Origin: Paragonimus westermani
Lineage: Eukaryota; Platyhelminthes; Trematoda; Plagiorchiida; Troglotrematidae
Assembly: GCA_008508345.1 (NCBI GenBank)
Contig: QNGE01000269.1
Coordinates: 147,552-211,551, forward strand
Direction of reading: 5' to 3'
Length of the DNA stretch: 64,000 nucleotides
The position numbers and the translations under genes were made by a program. Positions 57,736 through 64,000 of this stretch are shown piece by piece (position 1 is the first letter of the stretch; each line of letters begins with the position of its first letter). Under the pieces are notes generated by a model. It was not told where the DNA came from, ran no database searches, and saw only the letters and a list, made by a program, of their open reading frames with translations.

Positions 57736-58416
57736 GCCAGACGGTGTTTGGCATTTCGCAATGTTGTGAACTCGGTATTGAGCCATACGGTCAATATATC
57801 CTGTTGCCTCTTGATTCCTGTGAAACGTTGCAGAACTCTCTGAAGTGCATACATCGGGTGACGCTACATTCGGTTCTGTGCAGGTGCATACGACTGAGGA
57901 GAATTAAACTGAGGTTTTATGTCCTGGACATGAACCGTACGCACTAAGTAGATATCACTGAATCCCATTATCGGTAATCGGTTGTCTTCTTGTCCGAACT
58001 AATTGAATTCGTGGAACGCGACATCACGGTACCTTCCCTTCGATATATCACCACGCAAGGAATTAACAGTGGTTTTAATGAGACAGCGCTTGGCAGTAAC
58101 GTTCAGATTCCTTAGTTCAATCAGAGCTAACTGAATCTGCCAGGTGACCGAACCTGTGAGTTAGTGTTGGAGACATTCTGTTCTGCGGCTATGTGAGCAT
58201 TATGGTTACGGGGAGAAGAAGGGAGCCGGATGCATTCGTATTTAGCCGATACGACCATGATAGATGGTCGAACTGCTCTGTAGTTTTGCTGAAATGAACC
58301 ATTCTTCGCGGGCGTGATGGTAGCATACCTTGAGAATTAGCTTCAGAGACTGTATTGCGTTACAGGTTTATGGTCATTTTGAGCTCCTACGGTGTCTGTG
58401 GACGCTCCCTGTAGAC
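57736..58416. other. No recognised feature
   Basis: A short plus-strand frame (57705-57947) overlaps the TIR-like sequence and is not a recognised gene. Confidence 0.35.
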
Positions 58417-58563
58417 CTTATTTCTGAAGTGTCCTCAATGGAAAGAACCGCCTGAGTAAGTTCTGGTGAACAGTGGCTTAGCGCAACCGACTTATCATCG
58501 CCCGAATGTTTCACCCAGTTACTGTCAGTCTCTGAAAGCTGTTGCAAATAGCTGACCACGTAC
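58417..58563 (-). CDS. Candidate 147-nt exon, unrecognised
   Basis: Minus strand: acceptor (ACAGTATGTAG|G) and donor (AATAAG|GTCTAC). It encodes VVSYLQQLSETDSNWVKH and VALSHCSPELTQAVLSIEDT, which are protein-like and mostly polar. The donor is weak, and the same frame could end at TGA 58374 as a last exon. The family is not recognised. Confidence 0.3.
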
Positions 58564-58944
58564 CTACATACTGTGCATCGAAATTGCTAGTGGTCACCTC
58601 CACGCTTTCACCACAGTCCACACCAACACAATAGAGTACGCTGTTCATTTGTCAGGCTACCGATATTAATATTCTCTTAACTCGAGTTCGGATGTACACT
58701 CTGGATCGAGCTAGGTGTTTTGTTCAGAATGAGGTTAGCAATTTGACGAATTTGATTAACTGTCTGGGTTTTAGTAGGTTCTGAAAGGTTCTGAGAGTTT
58801 TCCGGAAAGAAGGAACAGTTTCCGGTGTTACTGTTCAGCTATAGCCATACTTACCTTCACACATTTTGCTTACTGCATGAGTAATCCATGATTTCCTAAT
58901 ATAGTATTCTCTCACCGTTGGTGACTGCTTGAGACGTTTGAAGT
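58564..58944. other. No recognised feature
   Basis: No recognised gene or repeat. Confidence 0.35.
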
Positions 58945-59150
58945 TCCAAGTGGAACCCCACCACTGGTCGCAGTTGTCTCATTCCCACAGAATTTCCAGT
59001 CGGCTCCTTTCGGAAAGAAGCGCTAGACTCGGGTTTCGCTCTCATTAGAGCTCATCAGCAGTGCATATGTTTACCACGGCTGGTAGTAGAACTTCGGCTA
59101 CGCTTTTATGAGGCAAGCGTGTTGACCATTGCGACACTGGTCTCACATTA
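58945..59150 (-). mobile_element. SINE family B (tRNA-like), full length
   Basis: The plus strand shows the reversed order: CACTGGTCGCAGTTGTCTCA, CACAGAATTTCCAGTCGGCT, CGGAAAGAAGCGCTAGACTC, GTTTCGCTCTCATTAGAGCT, then the B-box and A-box parts (GAGGCAAGCGTGTTGACCAT). Confidence 0.7.
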
Positions 59151-59334
59151 GGCACGACCAAAATTTGCGATCAAAGGTGACTGATGTTCAACCTGAAACT
59201 GACCAAATCCTTGACTATACATTATTAACCTCTGAAGTTGTCAACGTACATTTCGTCTGTGATAATGAATACGCCGTCATATGTATGTTCCCAAATATCT
59301 CTCTACCTTCATAGGTGATAGTTTGATTACCTCG

Positions 59335-59870
59335 TTCTAGAAGGTACTCAGTGCCGCGCTGAAGCGTGTGTGTAATGCAGCAAAGCTTATCCTAGTCTCA
59401 CAAACGGCTAGGTTACCTCTAATCCCGGTCAAAACGCAAAGCTTCATGTATTCTACAAGTGATTGTATCTAACAGTTTTACTGCGTTTACAGAAACATAC
59501 ATCGGTAGAACGGAAAGAACGCCTAAAACCAGGGCCAAGCACCACATCTAAAAGTGGTTGAGATTTGGAGTAACCCACCTGCTAGTAAGTGGTACTCAGC
59601 GAAGAAGAAACGCCGCTCCACTCATTGCAAGCCACTTATCAAACGCAGGTCACAATGTCAATTCTGCACCTTCGTTGAAGGTCATGATGACCTGCGCACA
59701 GCTCACGAATTCTCAAGTGTATTGACGCATTGTTGATCAACCGTTGGCAAATGGTTCTATGTGCACAAAAGCAACTGACTCTGAATCTTTGCTTGCAATG
59801 GGTTTAGCCGTGAGTAGCATTCAAGATGCAGTCCGATCTGTACTTGTAGGCGTCTCATTTAAGTTTGCTT
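59335..59870 (+). pseudogene. Penelope-like GIY-YIG endonuclease fragment
   Basis: Plus strand. The linker YSAALKRVCNAAKLILVSQT then ARLPLIPVK leads after a frame change to ETYIGRTERTPKTRAKHHI, the GIY-YIG core with its conserved Arg. After a stop come GTQRRRNAAP, SHLSNAGHNVNSAPSLKVM and a C-terminal block QPLANGSMCTKATDSESLL that has lost its frame. No RT is present. It is more decayed than the copy at 30.1 kb. Confidence 0.72.
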
Positions 59871-60774
59871 GTTTTATTTTGATGCCCGCCACACTTTTAC
59901 GATCGACGAGAGTGTGAGAAATGAATACGACTCATAATTTGTCTTCTGACTATCTATTCAAATATCGTTTAGACCGTTCTCGTGTTCCATCTTGTGCATT
60001 TGCCCAAAAGGTTAATTCCCTGGTTCTGTTCTCTGGACGCTTGGTGTAAGGACGACGTATCACCTTTCGGGGTTCATACGTTAGGACGATCGATTTACGA
60101 CCCAACACAATAACGTACATATCCACGAGCGTTCACTTCACGTTCTCCTGGGTTGAAGTTTGCCATAAATCCTAAAGTCTACATAGAATGATGGGTGACT
60201 AAGTCGGAGACGCGGTTATTCTGATATTTAGTGAAGTAGCTCAACATGCTCGAAAGATATCGTCAGGACCTTTCGCAGTTGGACTACAGACAATAAGAGA
60301 GATCGAATGAATCATCATACAGCGAAATCTGCTCACCGGATAAGAAATCACAAGTGATAACTCACCTTAAAAAGCTTCAACCATAAAGGCGGAACAAGTC
60401 AGAAGCGCGTAGGGCGTTTGCATAAAAACCTCGCAGCAGTTTAAACTGGAACTGTAGTTCCAAAACGCAAGCGAACGCGAGGGGTAAGGGCATTTAAACC
60501 GGACGATAAAGTTCCTGCTCTTTTGAACGAATTTTCGCTACAATGAGATAGCAAAAAGTTTGGCCATTAACTCTTGGAAATGTGTGACGTACATGGTAGG
60601 AGAAGTTTCGCGACTTCGTGGTAGTTTCCGTGATCCATTTGGAGGTCGCGGGCTCAAGTTTTACACCTCCGGTCTACCTGGCTGTACAGTGGACGGTTTC
60701 TGCTCGAAATCACACCTTAACCAATTTTCAACATAACATGAGAACGTGAAAGCACGAAGCACAGTGACTGATAT
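59871..60774. other. No recognised feature
   Basis: No recognised gene or repeat. Confidence 0.35.
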
Positions 60775-61268
60775 TGTGGTGGAGGTGCGAGTTTTCGAAC
60801 GCTCGGCCGAATACCTCAACGCAGGGGAGGTACGTTCAAAAGCCTGCCACGATCGGATCAAGAACAACGTGTGCAACCTGATGAGTCATCGCTCGACTGG
60901 ATCGGACCAACGGGCGAGGCAGGGCTGGCGAAATACGACAGACGGCCAGATCGGAGGCGTGGTTTTTCCAACATTCAGAGGAACATCTCGACACGATGTT
61001 GGAATACGGTCAAGGCCAACATTGGGTGGATGACGGACAGCACGAGCAGCCGGACGAGCCATCGCACAAGGAATGGCAAGCGGGAAACCCACGATAGAAG
61101 GCGCCGATCACACACGTAAACCGGTCAGAAGTGCACGCGACGTGCGAACGGAAACCGGGGTGAGGTGGGGGTGGGTGTTGTGGGTTGGACTTATGACTCA
61201 TAAACGAGAGAGAGCGTGCGTTGCATGTGACTGGCGATTTGGACAATAAAGGTTGTGCTTTATTGGAC
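60775..61268 (+). repeat. GC-rich dispersed repeat family C, copy 2
   Basis: Aligns with 29197-29705: GGTACGTTCAAAAGCC, TCATCGCTCGACTGGATCGG, GAACATCTCGACACGATGTT, AACGGAAACCGGGG. It ends GGACAATAAAGGTTGTGCTT then TATTGGAC, which contains AATAAA and an 8-bp stem CAATAAAG/CTTTATTG. Confidence 0.75.
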
Positions 61269-63289
61269 GCCTTCTCGCTACAATGTTTCCAGAGCCTAAG
61301 CGTCCCCAAATAAACAGTGAGTGAAAAGCGCGAAAGTGGATTCGAAATCATTACAAAACTATATGGTGCTGTTAGCATCCAAGCTGTTCAGCAAGATTTT
61401 ATAGTCTCGGCTTCTCCACGTCCAACGCAGTAAGATGTGTTTGCAAATCGAACATGAATGTGGTGTATTCTGTCGTGAGTTGGACAAACAATACCAATAC
61501 CAGCAAAAAACAGTTTATTGCTGTGACTGTATCGATTGAACGAGGTTTGCTACTCTCACCGCAACAGAAGTGGAAAATGAGAATGGTTGGAATAACGATT
61601 ATCAGGTATTTCACCAGTTCCAACAGATCTGGTCACTCTGTTCAGCAAAAACGTTTGAGAATACGGGATATTTTTCCTAACTTGTTAATAGACTGTTCTT
61701 CTAGTCTGTTCTGTACACATTAGCCCAATGCTTCTCCCACGAAAGGAACGCCAAAATTACGTATATCTGTGGGATGCTGCAACAACTACTTTATTGGGTT
61801 TCACATCCAGGTTATCAGCAATCAATATTAGTATCCTTACTGACTGAATTATATATCCACCGCATATACTTCGAACTTCTGTTAGTTCGTTTCAACTATC
61901 AGCAGCTCAAAAATGATGAGAGATTTCAACAACTATCCTCTCGTGGTGGGAAGAGTTCATTTAATATACCAGACAGAAAGAGTGCATTCTGCTTAGAGCA
62001 AACTAGACTAAAACAAGATTTTGATTATAACCAAGTATACCGGTCCAAATCCTTATTTTAGATCAATTGAAAAAAGTTTGAATACACCGAAATCGAATGT
62101 AACATATTCACTGAATACAACAAATTAACTGTAAGGAAAATTTGATTCTTTTTAGATAATGCTGTACACTTCCGGATGTGTGTATGTAATTTCATGTCTG
62201 TATGCAGATGGGTGACGTTTCAGATTAATGAATTACTGATTCCACATTGTCTCAGTTACGTATTGTAACGTTGAAAAGCAGATCTGTGTATTTAACAGAC
62301 ATGTTTCATATGTCAGAGGGAGTCGATGTAGTGGACACGAGGAAAGTTAAGGTAGTGGCGCGGGGCCAGATTCCTCTAGACATAATTCACAAGAACTCTG
62401 GGAAGGTTGTCTACTAGAGAAGGAAAATATGCACGTAGGTGAACTTATCCTAATTCTGTGGACGCGTTACTTCATTGGTTCAAGCAGACCGTAATGCGTC
62501 TGTTTTGAGCAACGGATCGACGTTACCTGAAAATTCAAAGCGCTGAGTGTGCAGTTTGACTGATGGTTTCATAAACGGCTGTGACTGCAGTAAGTAAGGT
62601 AATACGTAGCATGATATTAAGATTCACTCCACTAGGCCTTGATTGGTCAGAAGATGTTATCCACTTGACAGGCATAGATATGTCACAACTTACTACTCCT
62701 TACGAGAGCAAAAAAGTAACCAATATGGATGAAGCTGGTCTCTTTCGTCACCTCCTCTCAAATAAGTAGTTTCGCATCAGCGTTAAAACTTGTATAAGCA
62801 GTAAAACAAGCGAAGATGGGATCGCCATCCTCTTGTTTTACAGTGTGGTCAATGAGGAAAAGTGAGGTCCTTTTTCATTGGCAAGGTGGGAGCCAAGATT
62901 TTTCTAAGATATCAGATATTTTTCTACGCGTCACGATGTGAACATGAAGGCTTCCGTGACGGGTCCATCGGTTGAGGCTTGAATGTGACCTGACAGGAGA
63001 GACAATCATGACAACTGTGTGTTACGTACGCTGGATATTCAGGTTTTAAAATAAGTCAACCTACCATTGTTCTCACTACGCATGACATCGAAGTTGCAGC
63101 CATACTGTTAACAGGCTCACCTCCAAAAGTAGCAATCAAATCGAATCGCTCGAAACTGTTCGACTCAAGGTCAAGGTACCATCACATTCGCGTCTTACTC
63201 CAATTAGCCAATTTAATTCCATCTATGCATTTACCCTTAATTTGTATTGCTTTACATCGTTCATCTGTTAACGCCCCCAAATAACCTCA
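61269..63289. other. No recognised feature
   Basis: A hydrophobic minus-strand frame (61399-61623) lacks an ATG and a convincing exon structure. Plus-strand frames at 61454-62061 have no recognised domain. Confidence 0.35.
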
Positions 63290-63480
63290 TTGGTTCTAAC
63301 GTCATGGTTGTCCTATACGGCCGTTGCGTCTGACTCGCCCTTGTTTGTGGTCGACTTGCCCGCCTTATGTAGTCGGAGTCTCCAGGGTGCAGTTTTGGAC
63401 TCGTTCCCAGTAAACATCAGCGCTCATGCCTTCTCCTTCTGGGCTTGGGAATCAAGTGTAGTGAGGAGATACGGTCGCAC
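63290..63480 (+). repeat. Dispersed repeat family D, third copy
   Basis: CTCATGCCTTCTCCTTCTGG then TTGGGAATCAAG, and CGTCTGACTCGCCCTTG, match the minus strand of 14505-14680. Confidence 0.5.
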
Positions 63481-64000
63481 CATACTACTCACACCACTAT
63501 TCAGTAGCAACATGAATCGAGATGATCGCGTGATAAATACGGCAGAGATACGGGATGGATCGTTGGAGGGCAGAATGACATATAATGGCTTTCGCTACAT
63601 GACGGAACTGATACATGGTGTCTAAAGTGACTGGAGTATCCTCAGAAGAGTATGATGTGCAAATGAGTGTTTCCGTTTCTAGTCGTGCTCAGACGCTTAA
63701 GTAGTGTGTTGATTTCTCCAATAAAGTTACCTCGGTGTCATCTGCCTTCCCGGCTCACAACACAAGGAGTACTATCAGGTGTGTAACTGTAGCACCGATG
63801 ATCCAATACATGTGATCAAATTATCTAGAGTCCCAAGGAGTTTTACAGAACACGACTGAAGAAACGATATATGACGGTATGCTGATCTGAAGCAACCTCT
63901 GAACTTTGTGTTCCACCTAGTGAACGTGTGTAATTCCGTAAACGATGGCTTTCTGGCGGCTTCAATTCCTAATCAGTCTGAGTAAAGTGCCTTATCCCAT
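63481..64000. other. No recognised feature
   Basis: No recognised gene or repeat. Confidence 0.35.

Noticed and set aside
60877..60905. CTGATGAG in repeat family C as a hammerhead core
   Set aside because: No GAAA follows at a suitable distance, and the other copy reads CGGATGA.
61399..61623. Hydrophobic minus-strand frame that looked like a signal peptide followed by a donor site
   Set aside because: There is no ATG in frame, and a stop lies just upstream. Another frame is open between the possible splice sites.

Overview
The window reads as nuclear DNA of a flatworm, probably a trematode or a cestode. This rests on the type of elements present: Penelope-like elements (PLEs) with GIY-YIG endonuclease domains, an R2-type LINE, a Gypsy-type LTR element, a Tc1-like fragment and tRNA-derived SINEs, plus short exons separated by AT-rich introns with GT/AG borders. 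There are no operons, no ribosome-binding sites and no long intact reading frames. I cannot name the species from the sequence alone.

Layout. 0-4 kb: two phase-compatible candidate exons on the minus strand. 4.5-5.5 kb: a Tc1-like transposase fragment, a palindromic element with a hammerhead-like core, and a tRNA-type SINE. 6.9-8.5 kb: the best host gene, seven exons on the minus strand encoding an acidic, probably disordered protein of about 214 residues. 10-23 kb: gene-poor, with SINE copies and a few coding-like stretches. 23-33 kb: several decayed PLE pieces in both orientations, a 125-bp direct-repeat pair, a GC-rich dispersed repeat and a tRNA-type SINE. 33.5-34 kb: a fold-back element. 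34.2-37.1 kb: a decayed R2-type LINE that does not sit in rDNA. 41.2-42.3 kb: a PLE with reverse transcriptase and endonuclease. 43.8-45.3 kb: two phase-compatible candidate host exons. 46.7-48.3 kb: a Gypsy-type element that has lost reverse transcriptase and RNase H but keeps one open frame, followed by a likely 3' LTR. 49.6-50.2 kb: a PLE endonuclease piece. 50.8 kb: a 62-base assembly gap inside a perfect inverted repeat. 52.2-53.5 kb: a second host gene candidate, cysteine-rich, three phase-compatible exons. 54.5-57.8 kb: a dense cluster holding two tandem duplications of one diverged repeat family (339-bp and 306-bp units), a 1.08-kb element with terminal inverted repeats of about 260 bp, and a third copy of that repeat's outer end. 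59.3-61.3 kb: another PLE endonuclease piece and a second copy of the GC-rich repeat.

No gene pathway links these features. The window is mostly retroelement debris with a few host exons. The most unusual parts are the 54.5-57.8 kb cluster, the palindrome at 5054-5190, the in-frame deletion Gypsy derivative and the non-rDNA R2-like element. All calls come from reading the sequence; no database search was run.
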